A DNA stretch of 64,000 nucleotides from Pedobacter sp014947265 (GTDB lineage Bacteria > Bacteroidota > Bacteroidia > Sphingobacteriales > Sphingobacteriaceae), in contig NZ_JADCNK010000004.1 of NCBI RefSeq assembly GCF_014947265.1, forward strand, positions 248,001-312,000. Direction: 5' to 3'. This document shows positions 16,767 to 25,574 of the stretch, piece after piece; position 1 is the first letter of the stretch, and each line of letters begins with the position of its first letter. The translations under genes and the position numbers were made by a program. The notes under the pieces are model-generated. The model was not told the origin of the DNA and searched no databases. It was given only the letters and a program-made list of their open reading frames with translations.

Positions 16767-16925
16767 GGTTATTGCAGTCCTGCTATTCGTTCCAATCTTT
16801 TAAAACCACTGTAATGCTGGGGAACGAAGAGTCTGTTTCATCGGTTGCAGATGCTTCGTGCCTCAGCATAACATTGTATCCAGGGTTGCGCAATTAAAAA
16901 GTATTTCCACTGCTATCAGGTTTAG
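16767..16925 (-). repeat. Composite dispersed repeat, copy B (inverted)
   Basis: Read on the minus strand it runs CTAAACCTGATAGCAGTGG, then the GCTGAGGCACGAAGCATCTG hairpin, then a GAATAGCAGGACTG end, the same order as 7848-8004. The hairpin arms here have diverged (right arm ACTCTTCGTTCCCC), so this copy is older or relaxed. It fills most of the gene-free stretch 16683-16986, which also has a short ATCAAGTATCAAG word near 16705. Confidence 0.7.
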
Positions 16926-16986
16926 GGAAGCGGAGTCGGTGCGTCAAATTAAAACGCTTACCGCTCAACACCAAACCCGTATCGCA

Positions 16987-18147
16987 TTAAGCTAAGTGTA
17001 AAGCAACCAATTGGTTTAAATCCTGGTCATTAATGCCCTGTTTGCCATCAGCCAAAACTAAAAACTGTTTGTAAACAATATCTAAATGATCCTTTTCTAG
17101 TTTATGGCCTAAACGGTCTAAGTGATGTTTTAAAGCATGGCGACCGCTTCTTGCCGTTAATACAATTGTAGCATCAGGGAAACCAACATCTTCAGGTTTA
17201 ATAATTTCGTAGTTCTCGCGGTTTTTCAAGAAACCATCCTGGTGGATACCTGAACTGTGCGAAAATGCATTTCCTCCAACAATCGCTTTATTTGGTTGTA
17301 CTGGCATGTTCATCTGGTTTCTCACCATGTGGCTCATTTCGTAAAAACGGGTAGTATCAATCTGGGTGTTTAAACCCAAAATTTTGTGCGTTTTCAAAAT
17401 CATGACGACTTCTTCCATAGAAGTATTGCCAGCGCGCTCTCCGATACCGTTAATGGTACATTCTACCTGGCGGGCACCATTTTGCAAGCCAGCAATTGAG
17501 TTTGCGGTAGCCAAGCCTAAATCGTTGTGGCAATGCACAGAGATAATGGCTTTATCGATATTTTTTACGTTTTCTTTTAAATAAAGGATTTTAGAACCAT
17601 ATTGGTCTGGCAAGCAATAACCATTGGTATCAGGAATATTTACCACAGTTGCACCTGCAGCAATAACTGCTTCAACCATTTTAGCTAAAAATTCAATATC
17701 GGCACGGCCGGCATCTTCTGCGTAGAACTCAACATCTTCCACAAATTTTTTCGAATACCTCACGGCTTCTACAGCACGTTCCAATATTTCTTCGCGGGTA
17801 CTGTTAAATTTATGTTTAATGTGGAAGTCAGATGAGCCAATTCCGGTGTGGATCCGTGGTCTTTTGGCATAACGCAAAGCATCTGCAGCAACATCGATAT
17901 CGTTTTTGTTTGCACGGGTTAAGGCACAGATAATCGGGTTGGTAACCGCTTTCGATAATTCGATTACGCTATTAAAATCGCCTGGGCTTGATACCGGGAA
18001 ACCAGCTTCAATCACATCAACACCTAAAAGCTCAAGTGATTTTGCGATTTCTACTTTTTGGTTTGTATCTAACTGGCAGCCTGGAACCTGCTCGCCGTCA
18101 CGCAATGTCGTGTCGAAAATATAAACTTTGTTTGGGTCGTGAATCAT
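16987..18147 (-). CDS. leuA: 2-isopropylmalate synthase, catalytic part only
   Basis: Condenses acetyl-CoA with 2-oxoisovalerate in the first leucine-specific step. The HMGL-like barrel is complete: DTTLRDGEQVPG at residues 12-23, the metal-binding HCHNDLGLATAN near 205, and GIGERAGN following. The linker segment with AFSHSSGIHQDG is present. At 386 residues it is much shorter than the ~500-520 of regulated enzymes and ends where the C-terminal LeuA dimerisation/leucine-binding domain would begin. Homocitrate or citramalate synthase is possible by fold, but the leu neighbours favour LeuA. It starts 10 bp after leuB. Confidence 0.9.
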   Translation of the reverse strand: MIHDPNKVYIFDTTLRDGEQVPGCQLDTNQKVEIAKSLELLGVDVIEAGFPVSSPGDFNSVIELSKAVTNPIICALTRANKNDIDVAADALRYAKRPRIHTGIGSSDFHIKHKFNSTREEILERAVEAVRYSKKFVEDVEFYAEDAGRADIEFLAKMVEAVIAAGATVVNIPDTNGYCLPDQYGSKILYLKENVKNIDKAIISVHCHNDLGLATANSIAGLQNGARQVECTINGIGERAGNTSMEEVVMILKTHKILGLNTQIDTTRFYEMSHMVRNQMNMPVQPNKAIVGGNAFSHSSGIHQDGFLKNRENYEIIKPEDVGFPDATIVLTARSGRHALKHHLDRLGHKLEKDHLDIVYKQFLVLADGKQGINDQDLNQLVALHLA

Positions 18148-18157
18148 AATCTTAAGT

Positions 18158-19249
18158 TTAGGAAGTGATTAATTTTTGTGATAAGAATTTAATTACCAAT
18201 TTGCCCATTTCGGCGGTGCCTAAAACTTTGAAACGGTTTGTGTTTTGATCGGCAATATCATGGGTTCTAAAGCCCTCTTTTAATACCTGATCGATGGTAT
18301 CAACCAATAGCTTGGCTTCTTCCTTAAGTCCGAAACCAATTTCCAGCATTAAAGCTGCCGATAGGATAGAGGCCAATGGATTGGCTAAATCTTTACCCGC
18401 AATATCATGTGCGGAACCGTGGATTGGCTCGAAGAAACCTGTGCTTTCGCCAACAGATGCTGAAGCTAACATTCCCATTGAACCTGCAATCTGCGAAGCT
18501 TCATCGGTTAAAATATCACCAAATAAGTTGGCCGTTAAAACCACGTCGAATTTTTTAGGGTTTTTGATCAACTGCATCGCTGCATTATCAATAAACATGT
18601 GCTCGGTTTCTACATCAGGGTATTGTTTAGCAATTTCCTGAACGGTTTCGCGCCATAGGCGTGAGCTTTCTAAAACATTTGCTTTATCTACCGAACATAA
18701 TCTCTTGTTGCGTTGCTGTGCGGCCTGGTAAGCTTTATGTGCAATGCGCTCTACTTCGTAACGGTGATAAATCATTAAATCTGAAGCCGTATTGCGATCT
18801 TCCGTGCGTGTTTTTTCTCCAAAGTAAACATCTCCGGTTAATTCGCGGAAGAATAAAATATCGGTGCCTCTTAAAATTTCTGGTTTAATGCTCGATGCCT
18901 GAAGAAGTTCATCAAATAGTAATATCGGGCGGAGATTGGCAAAGAGACCAAGTTCTTTACGGATTTTTAAAAGGCCTTGTTCAGGTCTAACTTTTAAACT
19001 TGGGTCGTTATCGTATTTGGCGTGACCAATTGCTCCGAAAAGGATCGCATCGCTTTTTCTTGCTTTTTCTAAAGTTTCATCCGGCAAAGGCTCGCCAGTA
19101 ACTTCAATAGCCGCATGGCCCATTAAAGCTTCGTCAAACGTAAATTCGTGGCCAAAAATTTCAGCAATTTTTTCTAATGCTGTTTTTCCCCAAGTGGTTA
19201 CTTCGGGTCCGATACCGTCTCCAGGTATTACTAAAATGTTCTTCTTCAT
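18158..19249 (-). CDS. leuB: 3-isopropylmalate dehydrogenase
   Basis: Oxidatively decarboxylates 3-isopropylmalate to 2-oxoisocaproate with NAD. From the ATG at 19249 it has 363 residues starting MKKNILVIPGDGIGPEV, the family N terminus; a GTG 36 bp upstream would add 12 residues without conserved sequence. Catalytic and metal residues are in ELTGDVYFGEK and the NLFGDILTDEASQIAGSMG signature; GSAHDIAGKDLANPLA follows. Cytosolic dimer. Cotranscribed with leuA 10 bp downstream. Confidence 0.96.
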   Translation of the reverse strand: MKKNILVIPGDGIGPEVTTWGKTALEKIAEIFGHEFTFDEALMGHAAIEVTGEPLPDETLEKARKSDAILFGAIGHAKYDNDPSLKVRPEQGLLKIRKELGLFANLRPILLFDELLQASSIKPEILRGTDILFFRELTGDVYFGEKTRTEDRNTASDLMIYHRYEVERIAHKAYQAAQQRNKRLCSVDKANVLESSRLWRETVQEIAKQYPDVETEHMFIDNAAMQLIKNPKKFDVVLTANLFGDILTDEASQIAGSMGMLASASVGESTGFFEPIHGSAHDIAGKDLANPLASILSAALMLEIGFGLKEEAKLLVDTIDQVLKEGFRTHDIADQNTNRFKVLGTAEMGKLVIKFLSQKLITS

Positions 19250-19282
19250 TATTGACTCCTCTTTTGCTGCTGCTGTTTTTAC

Positions 19283-19390
19283 CACAGATTTTTACCGATA
19301 AATACAAATCTATTTCTGCTACGCTTCGTGGCTTCACGAATCATTAGATTTTTATCTGTGTTCATCCTTTTTATCTGTGGTTAATTTTGC
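19283..19390. repeat. Decayed inverted repeat 'ACCACAGATTTTTA...TTATCTGTGGTTA'
   Basis: ACCACAGA at the left is mirrored by TCTGTGGT at the right, with CGCTTCGTGGCTTCACGAATC in between. Spacer repeat between the ABC gene and leuB. Confidence 0.5.
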
Positions 19391-19391
19391 A

Positions 19392-20855
19392 TCAGCTTAA
19401 TATTTCTGTGTTTAAACTTTCGACGACTTTTACCCCGCCTTTTTCTAACAATATTCTTTTTTCTATGCAGGTTGGCAGCTGCGATTCAAAATGGCCAACA
19501 TAAATTAAGGTCATCCCATTGCTGCATAATTCATCAACCAATTGGTTAAAGTGCTGTGTTTGCTGTTGGTCTAAGCCCTGGCAAGGTTCGTCCAGAATTA
19601 ACAGTTCCGGGTTTTTTATAATCGTCCGCGCTAACAATACCAGCCGCTGTTCGCCGAGTGGAAGTGCGGTTAATAATTCATTTTTATTTTCAGTTAGTCC
19701 AAAATATTCTACCAGTTCATCAACCTGTGTGCTTTTGGTATAGGGTAATTGTTGGAATAAACCTACAGTATCATAAAAACCAGAAGCGATGCTTTGCCAA
19801 ACGGTGGCGGTTGGATCGAAATACCAGTGAAACTCGGGTGATATTAAGCCGATATGCTGTTTAATATCCCATATACTTTCGCCGCTTCCACGCCTGTTGC
19901 CAAATAAATAAAGCTCATTGGCATAAGATTGTGGATGATCACCATTCACTAAACTCAGTAATGTCGATTTTCCTGAACCGTTATGTCCTTGCAAAAGCCA
20001 TTTTTCTCCCGCCTTAACTTCCCAGTTGATATTTTTTAAAACCTGCTTTTCGCCATAGTTAATGTTTACATTAACCATTTTTACAATATCATCAGAATTG
20101 TAAACAGGAGATTCTTTTAAGAAATCCGGAATTTCTCTTAAATGGATTTCGGTAGCTGAACTTTCTAAAGCATCTACTTTAACTAATTGGCCATCTCTTA
20201 TTTCAGCGAAAGAATCAATGCAGTCTGGTAATTCGCTGTCGTTGCAAATTAAGATCAATTGAACACCTTCTTCTGCAACCTGATCCAGTAAAATGTTCAG
20301 GTTTTTGCGCGAAGCAGAATCTAAACCAGTATAGGGCTGATCGATAATTAATAACTGCGGTTTTAACCAAAGTGCCTTTACCAGTTGCAATTTTTTGTGT
20401 TCGCCGCTGGATAATTCAATTAATTGTGAACTGGCAAATGTTGCAAAACCCAAAGCTTCTAATATCGGTTCAACCTGATCGAAATGAAGTCCTTTTCCAT
20501 TACCATAACCAACCAGTTCTGCATGAACGGTTAAAGTTTCTTTAGCCTGCTGACTGGTATAACGTTGCTGGTAATAAAAATTTGCAACACCTTCCAGATT
20601 TTTAAACTGGTACCAGCTTTCGACAAACAAGGTTTCAGCAGGTAATAGACTTTCGCGGTCAAAATAAATTTTTACATCTCCAGGTGCACTTTGTAAGCCA
20701 GCAATTATTTTAGCTAAAGAGGTTTTTCCGCTTCCACTAATTCCTCCCAATACCCAATTTTCGCCTGGATTAATGGTCCAATTCAAATCCCTTAGCACAG
20801 CTTTTTGCTGAAACTTTAAGCTTAAATTTTTAATGCTGACGAAACTTTCTTTCAT
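19392..20855 (-). CDS. Double ABC-domain ATPase, ModF/PhrA-like
   Basis: A 487-residue soluble protein with two ABC modules and no membrane segment. Module 1: Walker A GGISGSGKTS (about 36-45), signature LSSGEHKK, Walker B LLIIDQP. Module 2: Walker A GHNGSGKST, a degenerate signature LPLGEQR, Walker B LLILDEP. The arrangement resembles ModF/PhrA proteins, whose role is unclear (molybdate link or photorepair association claimed for relatives). It sits between leuD and leuB in the same orientation, an odd passenger in an amino acid operon. An ABC-F translation factor is less likely since the Asp/linker features are not seen. Confidence 0.82.
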   Translation of the reverse strand: MKESFVSIKNLSLKFQQKAVLRDLNWTINPGENWVLGGISGSGKTSLAKIIAGLQSAPGDVKIYFDRESLLPAETLFVESWYQFKNLEGVANFYYQQRYTSQQAKETLTVHAELVGYGNGKGLHFDQVEPILEALGFATFASSQLIELSSGEHKKLQLVKALWLKPQLLIIDQPYTGLDSASRKNLNILLDQVAEEGVQLILICNDSELPDCIDSFAEIRDGQLVKVDALESSATEIHLREIPDFLKESPVYNSDDIVKMVNVNINYGEKQVLKNINWEVKAGEKWLLQGHNGSGKSTLLSLVNGDHPQSYANELYLFGNRRGSGESIWDIKQHIGLISPEFHWYFDPTATVWQSIASGFYDTVGLFQQLPYTKSTQVDELVEYFGLTENKNELLTALPLGEQRLVLLARTIIKNPELLILDEPCQGLDQQQTQHFNQLVDELCSNGMTLIYVGHFESQLPTCIEKRILLEKGGVKVVESLNTEILS

Positions 20856-20865
20856 ATTTCCTTTC

Positions 20866-20906
20866 GGGGTGATTACACTGATTAAGTGATTACACTGGTT
20901 TTTTTC
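20866..20906 (-). repeat. 'GATTACAC' spacer repeat
   Basis: Reads TTCGGGGTGATTACACTGATTAAGTGATTACACTG, a variant of the block at 24961-25111, in the leuD to ABC spacer. Confidence 0.5.
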
Positions 20907-20925
20907 TTTGGTCTTTTAGCTGTTT

Positions 20926-21513
20926 CTATCCTCTGGCCTCTTCGAATTCTGCTATTAATTTTGTTTGTGCCAGGATAAAGTCGATATCATCATAACCGTT
21001 GATCAGGCATGATTTTTTGTAAGGATTGATTTCAAATGATTCCTGAGTACCAGTTTCTACAATCGTAACAGTTTGATTTTCTAAATCAACTGCTAAAGCT
21101 GATTTTGGATTGCTGTCAACGGCTTTGAAAATCTGCGCCAAAAATTCTTCACTTACCTGAATAGGCAATAAACCGTTGTTCAATGCATTTCCTTTAAAGA
21201 TATCGGCAAAGAAACTGCTGATTACGGCGTCAAAACCTGCATCCTGAATAGCCCAAGCAGCATGCTCGCGACTACTACCGCAACCAAAGTTTTTTCCTGC
21301 CACTAAAACCTGACCACTATAGGTAGGATTGTTCATTACAAATTCTGGTTTTGGTGTATTATCGCCATTGTAACGCCAATCGCGGAATAGGTTCTCGCCG
21401 AAACCTTCGCGTGTAGTCGCTTTTAGAAACCTCGCAGGAATAATCTGGTCGGTATCAATGTTCTCTATGTTTAAAGGCACTACTGCCGATGTTAATTTTG
21501 TGAATTTTTTCAT
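20926..21513 (-). CDS. leuD: 3-isopropylmalate dehydratase small subunit
   Basis: Partner of LeuC in isomerising 2- to 3-isopropylmalate. 195 residues, normal length. Key motifs: TDQIIPARFLK near 20-30, the FGCGSSREHAAWAI substrate loop near 75-90, and NNGLLPIQV. It is separated from leuC by one small gene (ABM-like) and a REP element, an unusual interruption of the leuCD pair. Confidence 0.96.
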   Translation of the reverse strand: MKKFTKLTSAVVPLNIENIDTDQIIPARFLKATTREGFGENLFRDWRYNGDNTPKPEFVMNNPTYSGQVLVAGKNFGCGSSREHAAWAIQDAGFDAVISSFFADIFKGNALNNGLLPIQVSEEFLAQIFKAVDSNPKSALAVDLENQTVTIVETGTQESFEINPYKKSCLINGYDDIDFILAQTKLIAEFEEARG

Positions 21514-21523
21514 TTTTTAATGA

Positions 21524-21575
21524 TGATTACACAGATTAAATGATTTCACCGATTGGGGTGATTTCATTGATTTAA
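21524..21575 (-). repeat. 'GATTACACAGAT' spacer repeat
   Basis: GATGATTACACAGATTAAATG then ATTTCACCGATTGGGGTG, the same repeat family as 24961-25111, just upstream of leuD. Confidence 0.5.
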
Positions 21576-21591
21576 TATTTATAATAAAGCT

Positions 21592-21885
21592 TCAGCCTTC
21601 TACCTTGGTAAAGTGTTCAACTGTTGGAAAAGGATCATAAAAGTGATGTAATAACTTTTTCCAATCCTGGTATTCTGCCGATCCTCTGAAACCTTCGGTA
21701 TGTGCCTCCAGTGTTTTCCAGTTTACCAACAGGATATATTTGTTTTCTACCTCTACACATTTTTGAAGCTGGTGCGAAATGTAACCTTCCATTGAGGAAA
21801 TGATTTTTTGCGCTTCGCTAAAAGCTTTTTCAAAATCAGCCGATAATCCGGCTTTTACATTTAATATGGCAACTTCTAGTATCAT
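21592..21885 (-). CDS. Antibiotic-biosynthesis-monooxygenase (ABM) fold protein
   Basis: A 97-residue ferredoxin-like dimeric alpha/beta barrel protein. MILEVAILNVKAGLSADFEKAF and GYISHQLQKCVEVENKYILLVNW are typical ABM strands and helices, with HTEGFRGSAEYQDW and a C-terminal HFYDPFPTVEHF. Family members act as small oxygenases or heme/quinone-binding proteins, but many have no known substrate. It lies between leuC and leuD on the same strand, so it is probably read through with them. Confidence 0.82.
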   Translation of the reverse strand: MILEVAILNVKAGLSADFEKAFSEAQKIISSMEGYISHQLQKCVEVENKYILLVNWKTLEAHTEGFRGSAEYQDWKKLLHHFYDPFPTVEHFTKVEG

Positions 21886-21898
21886 ATATTTTAAAAGT

Positions 21899-21963
21899 TG
21901 TCATTCTGAGGAACGAAGAATCTGTTTCTTAGCTTGCAGATGCTTCCTTCGTCAGCATGACAG
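21899..21963. repeat. REP-like element (GTCATTCTGAGGAACGAAG type)
   Basis: TGTCATTCTGAGGAACGAAG opens and GTCAGCATGACA closes the element; the inner AGCTTGCAGATGCTT is shared with 16811-16872. Between leuC and the ABM gene. Confidence 0.6.
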
Positions 21964-21968
21964 TTATT

Positions 21969-23375
21969 TTAAACTTTCTCCAAAAAATCCCTTACATCAG
22001 TAATTTTTCCGGTTACTGCTGCTGCTGCTGCGGTAAGCGGGCTAGCCAATAAAGTACGTGCATTTTGTCCTTGTCTACCCTCAAAGTTTCTGTTCGATGT
22101 AGATACACAGTATTTACCTGCCGGGATTTTATCTTCGTTCATCCCTAAACACGCACTGCAACCTGGTTCACGTAATTGGAAACCAGCGGCTTCGAAAATT
22201 TTATCTAAACCTTCGTTTTTGGCCTGCTGTTCTACCTGCTTCGATCCTGGTACAATCCAAACCGTTACGTTATCTGCTTTGCGTTTATCTTTAACAAAAT
22301 CAGCCACTTCACGTAAATCTTCAATGCGGGAGTTGGTACAGCTTCCGATGAACACATAATCAACCGGTTTTCCGATCAAAGAAGAGTCGTCATCAAAACC
22401 CATATAATCCAGTGCTTTCTGGTACGAAAGTTTTTCTTTTTCTGGCTGTGCACCAGTTGCTGGAATATGTTCCTGAATACCCATGCCCATTCCAGGGTTT
22501 GTACCGTAGGTAATCATAGGTGCAATATCTGCTGCATCGAAAGTTAAAACACTATCGAATTTTGCATCAGCATCGCTATATAGTGTCTTCCAATATGCTA
22601 AAGCTTTATCCCACTCTTCGCCGGCAGGAGCAAACTCTCTTCCTTTAATGTAATCGAAAGTGGTTTGGTCGGGTGCAATTAATCCACCACGCGCCCCCAT
22701 TTCAATACTCATATTACAGATGGTCATTCGGGCTTCCATACTTAAAGCCTCGATTGCCGAACCTGCATATTCAATAAAATAACCTGTACCGCCCGCTGCA
22801 GAGATTTTGGCGATAATGTATAAGATAATATCTTTTGCGCCAACACCATTTCCAAGTTCGCCGTTTACCTCAATTTTCATGGTTTTAGGTTTCGACTGCA
22901 ATAAACATTGCGTTGCAAAAACCTGCTCTACCTGCGAAGTGCCTATACCAAATGCAATAGCGCCAAAAGCACCATGGGTAGAGGTATGGCTATCGCCACA
23001 AACCATAGTTTTACCTGGTAGCGTTATACCCAGTTCAGGACCGATAACGTGTACAATACCCTGAAAGGGATGTCCTAAGCCATAAAGTTCTACACCAAAT
23101 TCTGCACAGTTTTTAGTCAGCATATCAACCTGATAGCGCGAAAGCTCTTCTTTGATTGGTAATAACTGATTTAAGGTAGGTACGTTATGATCAGCTGTTG
23201 CTACAGTCTGCTTTGGACGAAAAACAGGTAAACCTCTTTTGCGCAAGCCATCAAATGCCTGCGGAGAAGTTACCTCGTGTATTAAGTGTGTATCAATGTA
23301 TAAAATATCAGGAAATCCTTCTTCACTTTTTACAACGTGAGCATCCCAAATTTTTTCTACTAATGTTTTTGACAT
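21969..23375 (-). CDS. leuC: 3-isopropylmalate dehydratase large subunit
   Basis: Iron-sulfur hydro-lyase subunit of 468 residues, normal length. Motifs: GDSHTSTHGAFGAIAFGIG near 130-150, FIGSCTNSRIEDL (first cluster Cys, about 345) and CSACLGMNED (two further cluster Cys, about 407-410), which hold the [4Fe-4S] cluster. Needs LeuD to work. It follows ilvC by 60 bp, and that spacer is filled by a REP hairpin. Confidence 0.97.
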   Translation of the reverse strand: MSKTLVEKIWDAHVVKSEEGFPDILYIDTHLIHEVTSPQAFDGLRKRGLPVFRPKQTVATADHNVPTLNQLLPIKEELSRYQVDMLTKNCAEFGVELYGLGHPFQGIVHVIGPELGITLPGKTMVCGDSHTSTHGAFGAIAFGIGTSQVEQVFATQCLLQSKPKTMKIEVNGELGNGVGAKDIILYIIAKISAAGGTGYFIEYAGSAIEALSMEARMTICNMSIEMGARGGLIAPDQTTFDYIKGREFAPAGEEWDKALAYWKTLYSDADAKFDSVLTFDAADIAPMITYGTNPGMGMGIQEHIPATGAQPEKEKLSYQKALDYMGFDDDSSLIGKPVDYVFIGSCTNSRIEDLREVADFVKDKRKADNVTVWIVPGSKQVEQQAKNEGLDKIFEAAGFQLREPGCSACLGMNEDKIPAGKYCVSTSNRNFEGRQGQNARTLLASPLTAAAAAVTGKITDVRDFLEKV

Positions 23376-23393
23376 CTTTTTATATAATTATTT

Positions 23394-23426
23394 AAACCTC
23401 GCAGGTTTTTAAAACCTGCGAGGTTT
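23394..23426. repeat. Perfect 16-bp-arm palindrome (AAACCTCGCAGGTTTT)
   Basis: Arms 23394-23409 and 23411-23426 are exact complements with a 1-nt centre. No T-run follows on the minus strand, so it is a REP-type hairpin rather than a clear terminator. It sits in the only spacer between ilvC and leuC. Confidence 0.7.
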
Positions 23427-23435
23427 GTAAGTTTA

Positions 23436-24917
23436 CTATGCTGTTTTAATCGCCTTCATTGCAGTCATTGCTTTACGCAACGTTGCGCCAATCTGCTCTA
23501 CTTCGTGTGAACGGATAGCTTCGTTAACATCAATTAATTTTCTGTTGTCAACCGCACCATCTTTGCCTTCGTTAAAGTTTTTACCAACTAAATCGGTATC
23601 TACTTTTTTCATGAAATCGCCTAAAAGTGGTTTACAAGCCTGATCGAATAAATAACAACCATATTCCGCAGTATCAGAAATTACACGGTTCATTTCGAAC
23701 AATTTCTTACGTGCAATGGTATTTGCGATAAGTGGCGTTTCGTGTAACGATTCGTAGTAAGCAGATTCTGGTTTGATACCTGCCTGTACCATGGTTTCGA
23801 AGGCCAATTCAACACCGGCACGTACGAAAGCAACCATTAAAGTATAGTTATCAAAATATTCCTGCTCACCGATTTTAACATCACCAGCAGGTGTTTTTTC
23901 AAAAGCAGTTTCACCCGTTTCAGCTCTCCATTTTAATAAGTTTTTATCACCATTTGCCCAATCTTCCATCATGGTACGGCTAAATTCACCACTCATAATG
24001 TCGTCCTGGTGTTTTTGGAATAATGGACGCATAATGTCTTTCAATTCTTCCGAAATTTCGAAAGCTTTGATTTTCGCTACATTGCTTAACCTGTCCATCA
24101 TGGCAGTAATACCACCTTGTTTTAAAGCTTCGGTAATAACCTCAACACCATATTGCACTAATTTAGAAGCATAACCAGCATCGATTCCTTTTTCTACCAT
24201 TTTATCAAATGATAAGATAGAGCCTGTTTGCAATAAACCACAAAGAATGGTTTGCTCGCCCATTAAATCTGATTTTACCTCAGCTACAAAAGATGATTTT
24301 AATACACCAGCCCTGTGGCCGCCTGTACCTACGCAATAAGCTTTAGCCTGTGCCAATCCTTTACCTTGAGGATCGTTTTCAGGGTGAACTGCAATTAAAG
24401 TAGGAACACCAAAACCACGAACATATTCTGCTCTAACCTCACTACCCGGGCATTTAGGTGCAACCATAATTACGGTTAAATCTTTACGGATCTGCATACC
24501 TTCTTCCACGATATTGAAACCGTGAGAATATAACAAAGTGGCACCTTCTTTCATTAAAGGCATAATTGCATTTACAACAGCAGTGTGTTGTTTATCTGGA
24601 GTAAGGTTAATTACTATATCTGCATCTGGAATCAGTTCTTCATAAGTGCCAACAGTGAAATTATTTTCAGTTGCATTTTTCCACGAATCGCGTTTGCCTT
24701 CAATTGCTTCCTTACGTAAAGTGTAGCTTACATCTAAACCACTATCTCTTAAATTTAAACCTTGGTTTAAGCCTTGTGCACCGCAACCAACAATTACCAG
24801 TTTTTTGCCTTTTAATGCGCTAACGCCATCCAGAAATTCAGAACTGTCCATGAAGTCGCAAACACCTAATTGATTTAATTTTTCTCTAAGAGGTAATGTG
24901 TTAAAATAATTTGCCAT
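23436..24917 (-). CDS. ilvC: Ketol-acid reductoisomerase, class II (long form)
   Basis: Isomerises and reduces acetolactate or acetohydroxybutyrate with NADPH, in the shared valine/isoleucine pathway. 493 residues, matching the long plant/E. coli class with a duplicated C-terminal knotted domain rather than the ~330-residue class I. The Rossmann motif VGCGAQGLNQGLNLRDSG is near residue 37-54, followed by YTLRKEAI, and catalytic acidic residues occur in KSDLMGEQTILCG. Cytosolic, Mg-dependent. Confidence 0.97.
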   Translation of the reverse strand: MANYFNTLPLREKLNQLGVCDFMDSSEFLDGVSALKGKKLVIVGCGAQGLNQGLNLRDSGLDVSYTLRKEAIEGKRDSWKNATENNFTVGTYEELIPDADIVINLTPDKQHTAVVNAIMPLMKEGATLLYSHGFNIVEEGMQIRKDLTVIMVAPKCPGSEVRAEYVRGFGVPTLIAVHPENDPQGKGLAQAKAYCVGTGGHRAGVLKSSFVAEVKSDLMGEQTILCGLLQTGSILSFDKMVEKGIDAGYASKLVQYGVEVITEALKQGGITAMMDRLSNVAKIKAFEISEELKDIMRPLFQKHQDDIMSGEFSRTMMEDWANGDKNLLKWRAETGETAFEKTPAGDVKIGEQEYFDNYTLMVAFVRAGVELAFETMVQAGIKPESAYYESLHETPLIANTIARKKLFEMNRVISDTAEYGCYLFDQACKPLLGDFMKKVDTDLVGKNFNEGKDGAVDNRKLIDVNEAIRSHEVEQIGATLRKAMTAMKAIKTA

Positions 24918-24960
24918 TGTTTTTATTGGTTAATTTCTATTTAATTATCGTTATATATTC

Positions 24961-25111
24961 TTTTTCCTTCGGTTTGATTACACAGATGAAGTGATTTCAC
25001 CGATTTTATCTATTTTCCATCTCACATCTTCCAATTTTTTCCTTCGGGTTGATTACACAGATGAGGTGATTACACCGATTTTTTATCCATTTTCCATCTG
25101 ACATCTTCCAT
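24961..25111 (-). repeat. Two tandem copies of a ~75-bp 'GATTACACAGAT' block
   Basis: Copy 1 (24961-25034) and copy 2 (25035-25111) both run TTTTTCCTTCGG-TTGATTACACAGATGA-GTGATT-CACCGATTTT and end CCATCT-ACATCTTCCA. They differ at only a few positions. They fill the ilvC upstream spacer. Confidence 0.8.
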
Positions 25112-25112
25112 T

Positions 25113-25574
25113 TTACATATACTTTTTCAGTGCCGATGCGTAACCGCAATGCACGTTATCATGACCAATGGTTGTAATCAATACCTCTTCTATACTGTTC
25201 AATTGCACGCCATAAGTTGCAGTTATAAAAGGAGTGATGCTTGAAAATTTTCCGTTCGCATAATCTTCTTTTATTTTTTCAATGCTTTCTAATGCGATGG
25301 TTTTCAATTCAGCTACTTCTTGTTCTGTTACGGTGTAAGTTGGCTTCGTATCTTTTTTATAATACTCGTTAAATTTTACCGAAGCAGCATCTTGTAATAC
25401 ACCTGTACGAACATAACAAAGCGTTTGCGTACTCACTACAATATGGCCAAAGTTCCAGATGATGTTATTGTTATAACCATCGGGAATTTTATTCAATTCT
25501 TCGATTGTTAAGCCATCTATTAACTTAATAAATGCCTTACGTGAGTTTATTATGAAATCAAATACTTCGTTCAT
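25113..25574 (-). CDS. DinB/YfiT-like four-helix protein
   Basis: A 153-residue helical protein of the DinB superfamily. Putative metal-binding histidines occur in WNFGHIVVSTQTL (His43), and in a C-terminal TTIGHDNVHCGYA (His138, His142), the usual three-His arrangement. Many members are thiol-dependent transferases or have unknown function. It overlaps the upstream VOC gene by 4 bp (ATGA), so the two are translated together within the ilv cluster. Confidence 0.8.
   Translation of the reverse strand: MNEVFDFIINSRKAFIKLIDGLTIEELNKIPDGYNNNIIWNFGHIVVSTQTLCYVRTGVLQDAASVKFNEYYKKDTKPTYTVTEQEVAELKTIALESIEKIKEDYANGKFSSITPFITATYGVQLNSIEEVLITTIGHDNVHCGYASALKKYM

Noticed and set aside
18158..19285. GTG start for leuB at 19285
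   Set aside because: The extra residues come from a spacer repeat; the ATG at 19249 gives the conserved N terminus.
23394..23426. Terminator between ilvC and leuC
   Set aside because: The hairpin is perfect but no T-run follows on the transcribed strand, and the same kind of palindrome occurs in other spacers, so it is listed as a repeat.
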